NCBI GenBank assembly: GCA_021613375.1
Contig: CM038725.1
Span: forward strand, 16,057,175 to 16,121,174
Length of the DNA stretch: 64,000 bases
From: Megaleporinus macrocephalus
Lineage: Eukaryota; Chordata; Actinopteri; Characiformes; Anostomidae
Direction: 5' to 3'
The position numbers and the translations under genes were made by a program. Of this stretch, positions 31,568-41,765 are shown piece after piece (the stretch's first letter is position 1; each line of letters opens with the position of its first letter). Below the pieces are notes generated by a model. That model made no database searches. It worked only from the letters and a program-made list of their open reading frames with translations, and was not told the origin of the DNA.

Positions 31568-32380
31568 ATTCAGGTTATTTTTACATCATCCATCAGAACG
31601 GGGACAAAATGAGATCTCAGTGATTTTGAACGTGGCATGATTGTTGGTTTCTGGCGATCTCCTAAGATTTTTTGCACAACAGTCTGTAGACTTTACTCAG
31701 AATTCATAAGGAGGCTTGCTAAAAGAGGTCAAAGGACAAAAGGTTGGACTGGATTGAGCTGACACAAAGATAATCACTAGATAACCACTATGTATATCTG
31801 TGGCGAGCAAAAAAGTTCACAGCATGAACAACGCATCAAACCTTGAGACGGATAGGCTACAACAGCTGAGGCTGCAGTAGACACAGGTTCACTAAAACTT
31901 GACAACTGAAGACAACTGAAGAAACAAACATAGTCTGGCCTGGTAAATATTAACTTCTGCTGAGGCACACAGACGGTAGGGTCAGAACTGGGCACCAACA
32001 GCTTGAATCCAAGAACCCAAACTACCTTGTAACAACAGTCCACGCTGGTGGAGGTGGTGTAATGATGTTGGCACACTTTGGGCCCATGGATACCAATCAA
32101 TCATCACTTGAATGCAACAGCCTATTTGAATACTGCTGCTGCCCGTGTTCATGCCTTCATGGCCACAATATACCACCTTCTAATGGCTACTTCCAGGATT
32201 ACAATGTACCATGTCACGAAGCAAAAGTCATCTTGAACTAGTTTTAGAAAATGAAAATGACCTCTTCAGTGTCAGTATTCTTCTAGTCACAAGATCTGAA
32301 TCCAACAGAACATCTCTGGAATGTGGTACAACGGGGGTTTTGCAGCAATAAAGTGCACCTGAAAAATATGATACATAACA
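31568..32380 (+). pseudogene. Tc1-type transposase remnant (plus strand), inactivated
   Basis: The start region reads ACG GGG ACA AAA TGA, where the family normally has an ATG and no stop, then DLSDFERGMIVG in frame. Further on, CTGAGGCTGCAGTAGACACAG, CTGCTGAGGCACACAGACGG, GGTGGAGGTGGTGTAATG and TGGCACACTTTGGGCCC are standard family words. The first catalytic Asp region (normally W-S-D-E-S) reads W-P-G-K-Y-stop. The second, normally Q-H-D-N, reads Q-D-Y-N. The third acid survives in DLNPTEHLWN. Many indels are present. Both terminal repeats are absent or unrecognisable. A DNA-cutting DDE enzyme in life, this copy is dead. Confidence 0.93.
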
Positions 32381-32439
32381 CAAATGGAGATTATTTCAAA
32401 AGAAAACAGGAACGTTTCCAACATTCTGTTGAATTCAGG

Positions 32440-33160
32440 TACAAAGAATTGTAAGTGTTCTGAGAGCAAAGGGCGCTTGGTGAGTTATGGGAATTTTTGA
32501 GCATCTTCCGGAAGCACTTTGGTGAGGTCAGACACTGATGTTGGACGAGAAGCCCTGGCTCGCAGTCTCCACTCATCCCAAAAGTGTTAGACGTCAGGTT
32601 GAGGTCAGAACTCTGCGCAAGCCAGTCAAATTCTTCTACACCAAACTCATTGATCCATGTCTTTATGGAGCTTGCTTTGTGCACTTGTGCGCAGACATGT
32701 TGGAACAGGAAGGGGCTGTCCCCAAACTGCCCACACAAACTTGGGAGCATAAAATCATCCAAAACCTCTTGGTCTGCTGAAGCATAAAGAGTTTCTTTCA
32801 CTGGAACCAAGGGGCTGAGGCCAACTCCTGAAAAACAACCCCAAACCATAATCCCCCCTCTACCAAACTTAATACTTGGCACAATGCAATCAGACAAGTA
32901 TCGTTTTCCTGGCAACCGCTGAACCCAGCCTCGTTTATCGGTTTGCCAAACAGAGAAGACGTCTCCACTGCTCTAGAATCCAGTGGCAGTGTGCTTTACA
33001 CCAGTGCATCTGACACTTTGCATTGCGCTTGGTGATGCAAGGCTTGGACGCAGCTGCTCGGCCATGGAAACCCATTCCATGAAGCTCTCTAGGAACTGTT
33101 TTTGAGCTAATCTAAAGGCCACATGAAGTTTGAAGTTTGGAGGTCTGTAGCTATTGACTC
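32440..33160 (-). pseudogene. Tc1-type transposase remnant (minus strand), inactivated
   Basis: The minus-strand translation gives GGIMVWGCFSG, GLSPLVPVKETL, SADQEVLDDFMLP, QFGDSPFLFQHV and a VHKASSIKTW stretch, all typical of Tc1 transposases. A deletion of about 23 bases at 32958-32960 removes the part that normally encodes the first catalytic Asp (W-S-D-E-S). The second Asp is Val (QHVCAQVHK), and the DLNP-x-EH motif is broken by a frameshift (DLNLTSNTF). The N-terminal DNA-binding domain is missing through an internal deletion near 33157. The copy is clearly non-functional and belongs to a subfamily different from its neighbour. Confidence 0.93.
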
Positions 33161-33280
33161 TTAAGTCTGCATGTCTAGGTGCTTGGTTTTATACACTTGT
33201 GGCCATGGAAGTGATTGGAAAAACCTGAATTTACTGATTTGGATGGGTAAGTGAATACTTACTTTTGGCAGTATAGCATA
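33161..33280 (-). mobile_element. Tc1 element terminal region with inverted-repeat end
   Basis: TGCATGTCTAGGTGCTTGG, TACACTTGTGGCCATGGAAG and GATTTGGATGGG are followed by GTGAATACTTACTTTTGGCA and GTATAGCATA. This is the 5' untranslated part and terminal repeat of the minus-strand element. Between 33157 and this block the expected helix-turn-helix coding part is absent. The partner terminal repeat on the left (near 32400) is not present. Confidence 0.85.
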
Positions 33281-33296
33281 TATATAAAAATATAAG

Positions 33297-33612
33297 CTCC
33301 ACTCATGCTTCAGATCTGAACAAATGCACAAGTGTTTTGTGCAGTGCTCAGACACCAAACTTTATTTTGAATGAAACACCTTAATTTGAAATCAGACAGA
33401 ACTGTCTGTAGGGGCTACGTTTCACAAAACATGCCAATCAGACATTTGTCTGTACACAATGCTCTATTTAAATGTACCTACAAAGACTGTGGCTTATGGA
33501 TCAAAACTATGAAACATACTTCCCTTACAGCTGTACATAAGTATGTTTCTGATACAAGCTCTTTTCCACTACAATGCTGCTTAATCCAAGATAATTAATG
33601 TAGCAAAGCTAG
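33297..33612 (+). mobile_element. Interspersed repeat family C, second copy
   Basis: ACTGTCTGTAGGGGCTACG, TTTCACAAAACATGCC, CCACTACAATGCTGCTTAATCC and AATTAATGTAGCAAAGCTAG correspond in order to the block at 6120-6290. It follows directly after the Tc1 end, so the Tc1 may have inserted at its margin. The left limit is uncertain. Confidence 0.55.
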
Positions 33613-34009
33613 CATGTTATTGAAGTGGTAGAGTGCGAGCTAGAGTAATTAGGCATTTACTTGCACTAAAAGTTACTAAATTCTAAGCAGATAATTAATT
33701 GTGGTATCTACATGTACTAATATGCACTTGTATTTAAACTGAAAAAAATATATAATGATACATCCCTAGTTCTGACAGCAGCAAATATTAAATAAAGGAT
33801 GTTAAAGTTAAAATGCAAATCAGCAAAATGAAACCATTCACCAAAACACCACCCAACACAACCCTGCAGAGCAGCCATATTCCCAGTAATGTATCCTTCA
33901 TAATTCATCTTATCTCCCTTACACACACATACACACTACCTACAGAGTAGGCATAGACTGAGACCATCTGAAATACAAATCATCCCCACCCAATCGTTGA
34001 AGCCTAGCA
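33613..34009. other. AT-rich filler, no gene recognised
   Basis: No repeat family or credible frame. A minus-strand frame at 33717-33926 is featureless. Confidence 0.4.
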
Positions 34010-34440
34010 GTTTGCTCCCATTAAAGCTTATTTTTACTAGGAGGCAATAAGCATGACCTGAGCTGATACGGCTGGCTTGGAGCAGGGTAGGACAGGCTAA
34101 CCCTCTTCACATCTGGTGCTGTATTAAAGGCATATGGGCCATCCCGCTCAGACAGCCCAATCAGGCCTGATCGGGGTGATGTCATGGCCCTTGCTGCTGC
34201 CTCAGAAAAAAACTCTCTTCCTCGCCCACCAACGCCCCCCTACCCCCACCCCCCCAACACCATCCCACCACCCTCTGTTCCACAGAACAACACTGTCGGA
34301 GCGCCAGCAAGCTGTCATCAGCAGAGCTCGAGCAAGGGATGAGGAACGAGGGAGAAGGATAAAGGGATAGAAGGGGGGAAATGCAAGGAACAGGTTGGGA
34401 TACTCTATCCTGGCAGAGAAAGACAGGGGAGAAGAAAAGA
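34010..34440. promoter_or_regulatory. Balanced island with C-rich patch
   Basis: CCCATTAAAGCTTATTTTTA, AGGCAATAAGCATGACCTG, GAGCTGATACGGCTGGC and CAATCAGGCCTGATCGGGG (near-palindromic, 34159-34177) form a unique left part. The right part is C-rich (CCCCCTACCCCCACCCCCCC at 34227-34256). The overlapping minus frame 34202-34498 is a compositional by-product. Confidence 0.28.
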
Positions 34441-34996
34441 GAAATGGTGAAGAGCGATGGACAAGAAAAATTGCCTTCATTTTATTTGATGATTGCAATT
34501 CCTGTAACCACCTTGTATTGCATTAATAATGCACACAGTGCAACTCCACAACCTTCATTTTCAAAAAGCCACCAAAAGAAATCTACTTTAGCGCACTTAG
34601 AATGTTTACAAGCATTTCCAGATGGCTTTCAATGACCTACAAAAGCCAATGGTTTTATTGGAAATCTATAATAACATGACATCCTGCTGTTCAATATGCA
34701 GTGGCTTCAGCTTTACTTCCAAGTGACAAACAGTGAGCCAATCAATTGGTAAGAAAAACAACAATATGCTTTTATTGTGCTTGTAGAAAACTTAGGGAAT
34801 TCCACACATTTTTCAAAATGTCAATAGTTGTGTTGTAAACGAATTCAGAGTGGTGTGATGTGAAATTGTTCATTGTAGTGAACTGACTCATTTTCCTACT
34901 ATAAACTAGCGTCTCAATACCTGCAACTCAAAAAACAGGCATTTTAAATTGACTAGTAAACGTGTGTGTGAGATTTTATAAGTAATGCTGATAATT

Positions 34997-35090
34997 AGGC
35001 ACGCATTGATACCATATTTTCACTTCCAATACCGGTTCCTTGAATATCAGTCAATACTGGGCACTGATAAAAACAATACTAATTCTATCA
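34997..35090 (+). mobile_element. 'GATACC/CAATACTG' interspersed repeat, copy 2
   Basis: GCACGCATTGATACCATATT, TTCACTTCCAATACCGGTTCC and GTCAATACTGGGCACTGAT. This is the clearest of four copies. It abuts the family A fragment at 35100. Confidence 0.55.
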
Positions 35091-35099
35091 AACCAATGA

Positions 35100-35312
35100 A
35101 GTTCCATATTTGATTGATTTCTAATTTTCTACATCAATAAAATGCAGCAGCCGCTGTTTACACTGTGGGCAAATTTTATGATGAATGGACCAATAGAAAT
35201 GCTTCAAAATACCTTGGAAAAAATTCTGGTTCCTTTGACTTCCATTGAAAGTGGAGACAGTTTTTGGCCTCTCCTGTAAAGTTACCATTTTGGAGATACC
35301 TGTTTATATTTA
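35100..35312 (+). mobile_element. MITE family A, copy lacking clear terminal repeats
   Basis: TTTCTAATTTTCTACATCAA, ATGGACCAATAGAAATGCTT, TTCTGGTTCCTTTGACTTCC, CTCTCCTGTAAAGTTACC and ATTTTGGAGATACCTGTTTA follow the family body. The right end runs into ATATTTATATATATATAATT in place of the expected terminal repeat. Confidence 0.75.
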
Positions 35313-36320
35313 TATATATATAATTATATAATTCAGTGTTTTATTTTGGTAAAAGGTGAATTCTGTATACCCATATAATTATATGCTTAATCTATTTCAC
35401 AACTTGTAATTTATATACAGTTATTCATGAGAACTATTTTTAACAACTAAGGTAGACACGAAAAAGTTCAAGACAGAACAATATATATTGACCCATGCTA
35501 ACAGCAGCAGTGGATGACCGCAAAAGTGTCTCAACCTGTTTGAAGAAAAAGTCTGTGAGCTTATGCCGCTACATGACAAAGCTAAACGACGAAGCACTAC
35601 CATAGGAGGGGCTAGTGGACATACAGGACCAGCAAGATGGGTGCTATGCTAAAGACTAAACAAAGGCAAAGGGCTATCATTATCCCAAAGAGACGTGCAG
35701 TTCCTTCCATATGTCCCTCTAATATTCACTCCTTCAAAAACAAACTGGACTAACATTAACTTAGCCTGTAAATGACTACACAGCAGAGGATGAGGGATTA
35801 CCGGAGCCTGGTTTAGCTATTCGGGCAAGGGGCTTCTATCAGCATGTTTTACAATGTTTATGTTGCATTGTCTGGTGTATGTATTAGTGACACTCAATAC
35901 CTTAGGAAAAATTCTAACACACAATCCTGTCCTTACAGATTTTGCCATGAACACTTTTCCCGCTGCTTGACAACCTACACCGCTGTTATTAAGTTCCAGC
36001 TACTGGTGCTCATGCACGTGGTATTGCTGATCCTGTATTTAAGTGTCTGTACTGGCACACGGTATTGGTGCAACAATTTATTATTGTTAAATTATGATAA
36101 ATCTGAAAAATGTTTGTTAGTTGTTAAAACATGACCTCAAAACTTTAGTAATACAATGTCTCGTGTGCCAGGCCACGTATTTAGAACCAGTTAGTGACAC
36201 TTTAAAGACAATCTAAAGAGCATGCAGAACTTTTTAATAATTTGTGAAATTCCCTTTAAAATCCATAACGGTTAGCCATGCATATATTACAGTTGTCATT
36301 TTAAGCACATTTCATGTCTG
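35313..36320. other. AT-rich intergenic stretch, no gene recognised
   Basis: AT-rich sequence with a slightly more balanced middle (35500-35800). A 96-codon plus frame at 35844-36134 ends in a hydrophobic run but shows no signal peptide or domain that I recognise, so it is not called. Confidence 0.35.
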
Positions 36321-36329
36321 TTCAGCCTT

Positions 36330-36960
36330 TTTCATTTGCATTACAACAAATCAAACAAGGGCCTGCAGAGGCTAACAACACCAGGCCTGCGGTAACCCTC
36401 GTTTGTCCGAATCCCATTCACGCTCCGGCAGCTTTAATCACGTGGCTTTTAGAGGGAAAAAGGGAACAATCTGCTTCAGGGAACAGGTATGGGCGGTGGA
36501 GTGTGTAGCGGTCGACTTGGGAGGTCTGCGGAGCTGCACCACGGGCACTTTTCAGGCAAACGCTGCTTCAGCCGCCCAGGAGCGACCCCTTTGAGCATGT
36601 CATTCGGATGTAATGAGGTCAGATTACAGGTTGGGTGGCAGGTAATCCCTCGTTCATTAAAGGCCCCACTCCGTGGCCGGCGGGACGGAAAAAGAGGTGG
36701 GCGTGTGTGTACGTGTGTGTACGTGTGTGTGCGTGTGTGCGCGATGGAACTCAATAACACTTGATTCGATATGAAAAGAGCCCCGGCGCCACCCAAGAGC
36801 ACGCGGGCCGGATGCTGGTGAAGGCCAAGAGCAGCAGGAGTTCAGTGTCCGGCGAACAAGCCGTGTTTTGTTCTCCGCTTTAAAGAGCAAAACAGATAAA
36901 TCCGGAGCAATGCAAGCTCAGTGGCTTTGAAAACCTGAGCACAGGAACACCTGGGGATCA
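36330..36960. promoter_or_regulatory. CpG-richer candidate regulatory block
   Basis: GGCCTGCGGTAACCCTCG, a CGCTCCGGCAGCTTTAATCACGTGGC stretch (TAATC beside the E-box CACGTG at about 36440), CATTCGGATGTAATGAGGTC and CCGGCGCCACCC. The CpG density is above the local background. Several short frames on both strands conflict with each other. It could be an enhancer or a CpG-rich promoter of a non-coding transcript. Confidence 0.33.
36702..36741 (+). repeat. Four-copy 10-bp repeat (RCGTGTGTGY)
   Basis: GCGTGTGTGT, ACGTGTGTGT, ACGTGTGTGT, GCGTGTGTGC: a GT microsatellite with a regular R-C interruption every ten bases. Confidence 0.92.
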
Positions 36961-37195
36961 ATAGGGCTTAAAGAACTACAAGCAAGAAGCTGGCTTAAGG
37001 ACAAGAGGACATAGTCCTGCCTTGTTTTACAGCTGAAGCCTGCGATTCGCTAATCCATACCAGTCCAACTAAAAACCTCAGTCTTTAATTTAATAGATCT
37101 GCTTGCTTCCAAATGTTTGGCTGCATATGCAGAACAAACACTGCTTAGGAAGAATACTTGTGTCAATGAATTCCCCCATACATTTGAAGCTAGTT

Positions 37196-37360
37196 AAACC
37201 TTAAAGTGATAGTTTGGTGAAAAAAAATTCCCTTACCTTAAATGGAGCCAAACTAGAAGTCAAGACATGTTTGTTGTCTCAAGATTTGTGCAAGTAAGGG
37301 AAGCAGGTCAGGTGTTTATATAATCTTGAGCAGGCCTGCTCACAGAGTTTCTAACATTAT
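37196..37360 (+). mobile_element. Old interspersed repeat, 'gatagtttggtgaaaaa' type
   Basis: ACCTTAAAGTGATAGTTTGG leads into a run of A and a non-coding body. The opening is similar to the one at 19105. The right boundary is not defined. Confidence 0.4.
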
Positions 37361-37619
37361 GACAAAAATGGTCATACATCAATTAAATCTTCAAAAAATG
37401 TAAAAAAAACGTAAGACTGAAGACGGTTATAGATTTGTCATTCGTCTATTTTTGGTGAAAGCTGGGTTCTGACTGGCAATGAAAAGCTGGTTGAAACTGC
37501 AACAAAACAAATGGGTAAAGTCTATGATGCTGCATCTGAAAATTAATCACAAACTTGCTGGCTTGTCAGAGTTGGAAGCATGCTGGCCCTGCCCCTCATT
37601 ATTCTCAAACCTGCTTCTT

Positions 37620-37990
37620 GTAGGGATGCATGAAAATATCAACTGCAGTTGAGCATTGTTATATTTTTTGCAATACTGTATTAATTCCCAAAGGCACAGT
37701 ATCAATTTTTACTTGCTAAGGTTCATAGAGACAGTTTTGTGTTGCATTTAAACCCCTGACCGAAAGCAGTGTTGTCATCTGTCTTCTACTTCAACAAGGC
37801 CTAAGTAGCATAAGGGTGCACCGCCTATGCATACAATGGTGTTTTTTATACAATGACTCTTTTCCTAAAATAGTTTTTTTAAAAATTGTGATACATCACC
37901 TCGCTACAGTATCACGATATATCTCAGTGTACTGAATTCTTTGTGTCATGATATGGGTTATACGTACCATGATATGTCACTGGAATATGT
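37620..37990 (+). mobile_element. 'Tagggatgcatgaaaatatc' repeat with ATCACGATAT words
   Basis: TAGGGATGCATGAAAATATC at the left and CAGTATCACGATATATCTCA, GTCATGATATGGG and ACCATGATATGTCACTGG at the right. These sequences resemble a diverged fish element built of 'cacgatat' words. The copy is old; the boundaries are approximate. Confidence 0.45.
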
Positions 37991-38640
37991 TTGCCAGTGC
38001 AGCAATACAAGTAGCAATAGATTTTGTCCTTGTTCTTAAAGGGTACATAGTCCCTTTTATTTTAGTGTGTTTAGCTTTTTGTGCATGTAAACAATCTACA
38101 AAGTTATAAAGTACTCTGCCATGTACTCTTTCCAACAGAAACCATTTCTCTTATCTGTCTTTTCTCTGTTATACGATGATGTCGACTTGTAACATAAACC
38201 ACATCGCCCGCCTACCAGCAAACTTTGCACACCCTCACACAATGCACAACAACTCCAAATGGCCAGGATATGCTCTGGCAGTTGACCAATTAGAACAGAT
38301 TGCACACTGGGCATTTCAGACAGAGAATGAATACAGATGTACAATATAAGAAAAATACTGTATTCTGGGAAAACTAAAGCAAGCACATCTTTTCTAGTAG
38401 ATCCCAAAACTGAAAGGCAACATTCCTTTGTTTGTTTATATAGAAAGCTGTTTGTCCTACAGTTGTGACTTAGACATTATACTACATAATAAACTGCCAT
38501 CATGTGTTAGATCCATTAGCCTGTAACTCCTGTAACTTTAGATGCCAACCCGGTCTGATTGAGAATGCATAGACACATTGTGGACTCACATTCTTCCATA
38601 CACTATATCTCCCCAATTAATCAAGTGGCATCATGGGTCC
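37991..38640. other. Intergenic stretch, no gene recognised
   Basis: A 103-codon minus frame (38096-38407) has two short hydrophobic stretches but nothing identifiable. No repeat family is recognised. Confidence 0.35.
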
Positions 38641-39070
38641 ATCTCTCCACATTCTTCACTAAACTGAAACAGATCCCTGGCTAAGCCCAGCTGGCATCTC
38701 CACAGCCTGGTGTTTGCACAGCTCAAGTGGAATTGTCAGGGTTACACTGTCGCAATTATGCCACAAAGCCCCGTTATCAGCCGCTCCTATCAGATACAGT
38801 TTTCTCTCCGCTGCCTCCAGTGCCGGGGTGTCTTTTAAAGCTAATCCCTTAAGAGGCCTGGGCTGTGGAAGAGTTAATGAAAACGATTGTGCTGAGAGGG
38901 CCATGCCAGCCACTGCATAAATCAGGCCCTTACACCCTTTTTAGACACTGTTCACAGAGAGCTGCAACATGCTTCAGATGTAATGCAGACTGAAAGTAAC
39001 ATTAATGTAGACGTGCCTTAATGCATCATCAGATGGAGCGCTGAACGTTTTCCAGATGTTAATGGAAAAG
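38641..39070. promoter_or_regulatory. Balanced island, possible conserved element
   Basis: CCCGTTATCAGCCGCTCC, CTATCAGATACAG (GATA-like), TTTTAAAGCTAATCCC and CATGCCAGCCACTGC in a unique segment. Frames on both strands at 38659-38920 are complementary shadows without a domain. Regulatory function is inferred. Confidence 0.27.
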
Positions 39071-40260
39071 TATAAGCAACAGCTGGTATCATACTTAAAC
39101 TCTGTACGTTACTGATCAGTCATCTAAGGTGCAAAGGAAGTTTTCATTGTTCTGTACTAGTATACTGTATGTAATATCATGGAAACTGTGCTGAATTGTT
39201 TAAAAACAGAACTGCTATGTTTTCTGGCAATGTATATTTTACATAAACTGTAATAACTATTTATTATCAACCCAAAAAATGCCTCTCACCTCCTACACTC
39301 ATGCACTAAAAAACCCATTTGAACAAATTAAACTCAATTAAATAGTATGACTAGTGTGGAAATATTTTTTATGGAAATATTCTCCAAGTGATTGTGGACA
39401 ATTTGTACTTTTGACAGAGACATAAGTTTGACATAAGTGTATTCACATGCATTTTATAATCTGATAATTGCTGGAATTTAGTAATCTGTCCAATGAAGAA
39501 GAAAATGTAAACATAATAGAACATAAAACTAAAACACAAAACAAAAAATGACCATCCATCATCTAAAACATAAAAACATTTAAATTCTTCATTTTGCCCA
39601 GCATATAGTTAGTTTCAGTGTTTTATTGCCATCCTGCTTTTGCTGTGTTTAACACTGCATGCTAATTTCCGCTACTGCAGTCTATATTTACACAACTGCA
39701 GACTGTAAAATCTGAAAGAAATCAGAGTAAGGGTATATACGCACAGCGAAATCCGATTACTGACCTAAAATCTAGCTCTTTAATCAGATCTAATGTAAGA
39801 CTATGCTGTTTATATGATCATAAGAATAATGAGATAACTGCAGAAATTGAGTTGTAATCAGATAATTAAGTGCATATAAAAATATGTTTTGTGACTTAAT
39901 TGTTATAGTTTTTATAACTGTACACTTAAAATGTATTATATAATATTAACTACAAATCAGAGTGGTCAAAAATAGAACACTACAATACATCAAGTTATTT
40001 TTTTTAATACAAGAAGTGTATCATGATGTAAATCTGCAGTATGATGTATTTGAACAGGCGAATTTCAAAGAATCAAAGAAATGATTCCACATCAAACTAC
40101 TTTGCATTGTTTACATCTTAACATGCAGAAACTTTTGAAAAATCAGTGAGATTTACTGAAATCCATGCCATCTACTGGCTTATTGCTGTGATCCAGAAAA
40201 GTAGCTATACTGCACTTCTGTACAAACAGACCATTAGCTCTTATAACATCCATCTTTTCT
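39071..40260. other. AT-rich intergenic stretch, no gene recognised
   Basis: Very AT-rich with poly-A-rich patches at 39520-39580. No repeat family is named with confidence. Confidence 0.4.
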
Positions 40261-40354
40261 CAGATCTTACATTCTCAGGCATAATCCGGACCACAGAACC
40301 TGTGTTCCCTGGTCACCTAATAAAGGAATAAACCTTGGCTAATGAAAAGAGTCC

Positions 40355-40390
40355 AGCCCCCCCCCGCCCCCACATGCCCCCACCCACCCT
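40355..40390 (+). repeat. C-rich low-complexity tract
   Basis: CCCCCCCCCGCCCCC followed by ACATGCCCCCACCCACCC. Confidence 0.85.
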
Positions 40391-40700
40391 GTTTCTCCTT
40401 CTTATTAGAGAACCTGAACTGAATGCAGTCAGTATGGTCGACCCTCTGACCCCTGCAACTGTTGAACGTGACCTCCAGGTCACACTGCATCCAGGTTCAG
40501 CTGACCTGGCGAGCCTTCGTCCGCTGATAAGGCCGGAGCTAATAACAAGGACAGCGGGCTGACCTGGCCAGGGAGAATGTTGTCCAGGGCAATTACGTTC
40601 CAGACGTGTGAATTGGACGGCACAGTGGAAAGCGGGAAGCTGACTGCTTTTTCTCATCTGCGTTTGATGGCTGAAAAGGGGTGAAGGAAATGGACATTGT
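40391..40700. promoter_or_regulatory. Balanced island, possible conserved element
   Basis: Unique segment with GACCTCCAGGTCACACTG (an inverted nuclear-receptor-like half-site pair at about 40471), CAGCTGACCTGGCG and GGCCGGAGCTAATAACAAGG. Frames on both strands overlap and none is coherent. The role is inferred. Confidence 0.28.
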
Positions 40701-41149
40701 GGAATGTCCTTTTTATTGTGGTCACTGAGGTGTGTGGTTTAAAGAGCCCATATCCTACATCTCTTTTCTTGCACCTTATTTAGTTCCCTGAGGTCCACTT
40801 GACAATTGTGAGGTTTTATATAACAAAATACTAATAATACATTTCCAGATGAATATGGATCCCTGTGTATCACCTGGGTTTATCACTCAGAATTTATCAG
40901 AGTGGGCTTCTTACTGTTACTGTGTTTTAAGACTGATATGCAAATGTAGGCCCAACCTGATTGGCTGGCCTGTATTTTCTCATTGTATCTCATCTAAAAA
41001 ACAATTTGCTCCGAAACCGTGACTGTTCTCCAAAAAGCAATTTCACTTTTCCAGGATATGGTTACTTTACCCAATGAAAAAAGACCCACTGAATTTACTA
41101 GATTTAAATGACTCCCCAGCAACAATATTAATGTCATATTAATATCATT

Positions 41150-41347
41150 GCTGTCCAAAGAAAAATGTACTCCAAAATAGTAACTTTACAGGACAGGCCA
41201 AAGACGATCAAAACTTTTAATGTAAGCTAATATAAATAGATTTTATTTCACTGGAGAAAGAGTTTTTATTTATTTAATTTTGGAGTATTTCTGTTGGTTC
41301 ATTCATTATTAAACTTTCACAGGATGTTAAGAGTAGCTGTGGTGTTC
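41150..41347 (-). mobile_element. MITE family A copy, left arm of an inverted pair
   Basis: ATCATTGCTGTCCAAAGAAA is the terminal repeat. ACTCCAAAATAGTAACTTTAC, CTTTTAATGTAAGCTAAT and GGAGTATTTCTGTTGGTTCA then give the reverse complement of the family body. The last 115 bases are mirrored at 41580-41692. Confidence 0.75.
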
Positions 41348-41378
41348 AAAATATAAAATTAAAGAAAAAACAACAAAA

Positions 41379-41521
41379 TATATATATATATATTTTTTAT
41401 ATATATTATTTTATATGGAAATCAAGTACAACACATATAAAGATGCAGTTGCCCAACATGTATCTACCTTTTCTGGTACCAAATCTTACAAATATATAAA
41501 ATAAACAAATATATATATTTG

Positions 41522-41573
<52 letters not shown>

Positions 41574-41578
41574 TTTTC
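41379..41578 (+). repeat. TA tracts and poly-T inside the inverted MITE pair
   Basis: A short TA run at 41379-41393, AT-rich filler, a TA run at 41528-41555, then a run of about 23 T to 41577. These fill the space between the two mirrored MITE arms. Confidence 0.9.
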
Positions 41579-41579
41579 A

Positions 41580-41685
41580 AAAGAACACCACAGCTACTCG
41601 TTACATCCTGTGAAATGAATAGACCAATAGAAATACTCCAGAATTAAATTAACAAAAACTATTTCTTCAATTAAATAAAACCTCT

Positions 41686-41692
<7 letters not shown>
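41580..41692 (+). mobile_element. MITE family A fragment, right arm of the inverted pair
   Basis: GAACACCACAGCTACTCGTT, ACATCCTGTGAAATGAATAG, ACCAATAGAAATACTCC and CAATTAAATAAAACC are the reverse complement of 41233-41347, with scattered differences. The copy ends in CTCTCCATA, where the TA array begins, so its outer end is lost. Confidence 0.8.

Positions 41693-41763
<71 letters not shown>
41689..41763 (+). repeat. (TA)37 microsatellite
   Basis: Perfect TA array of about 75 bases starting exactly where the family A fragment breaks off. Minus-strand frames through it encode Tyr-Ile runs and are artefacts. Confidence 0.97.

Positions 41764-41765
<2 letters not shown>

Noticed and set aside
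32391..32915. 174-codon minus-strand frame considered as an intact transposase gene
   Set aside because: It lacks the N-terminal domain, the first and second catalytic Asp and the final motif, so it is a remnant.
40313..40657. 114-codon minus-strand frame with a shadow on the plus strand
   Set aside because: Open because of GC content and the C-rich tract; no domain or splice context.
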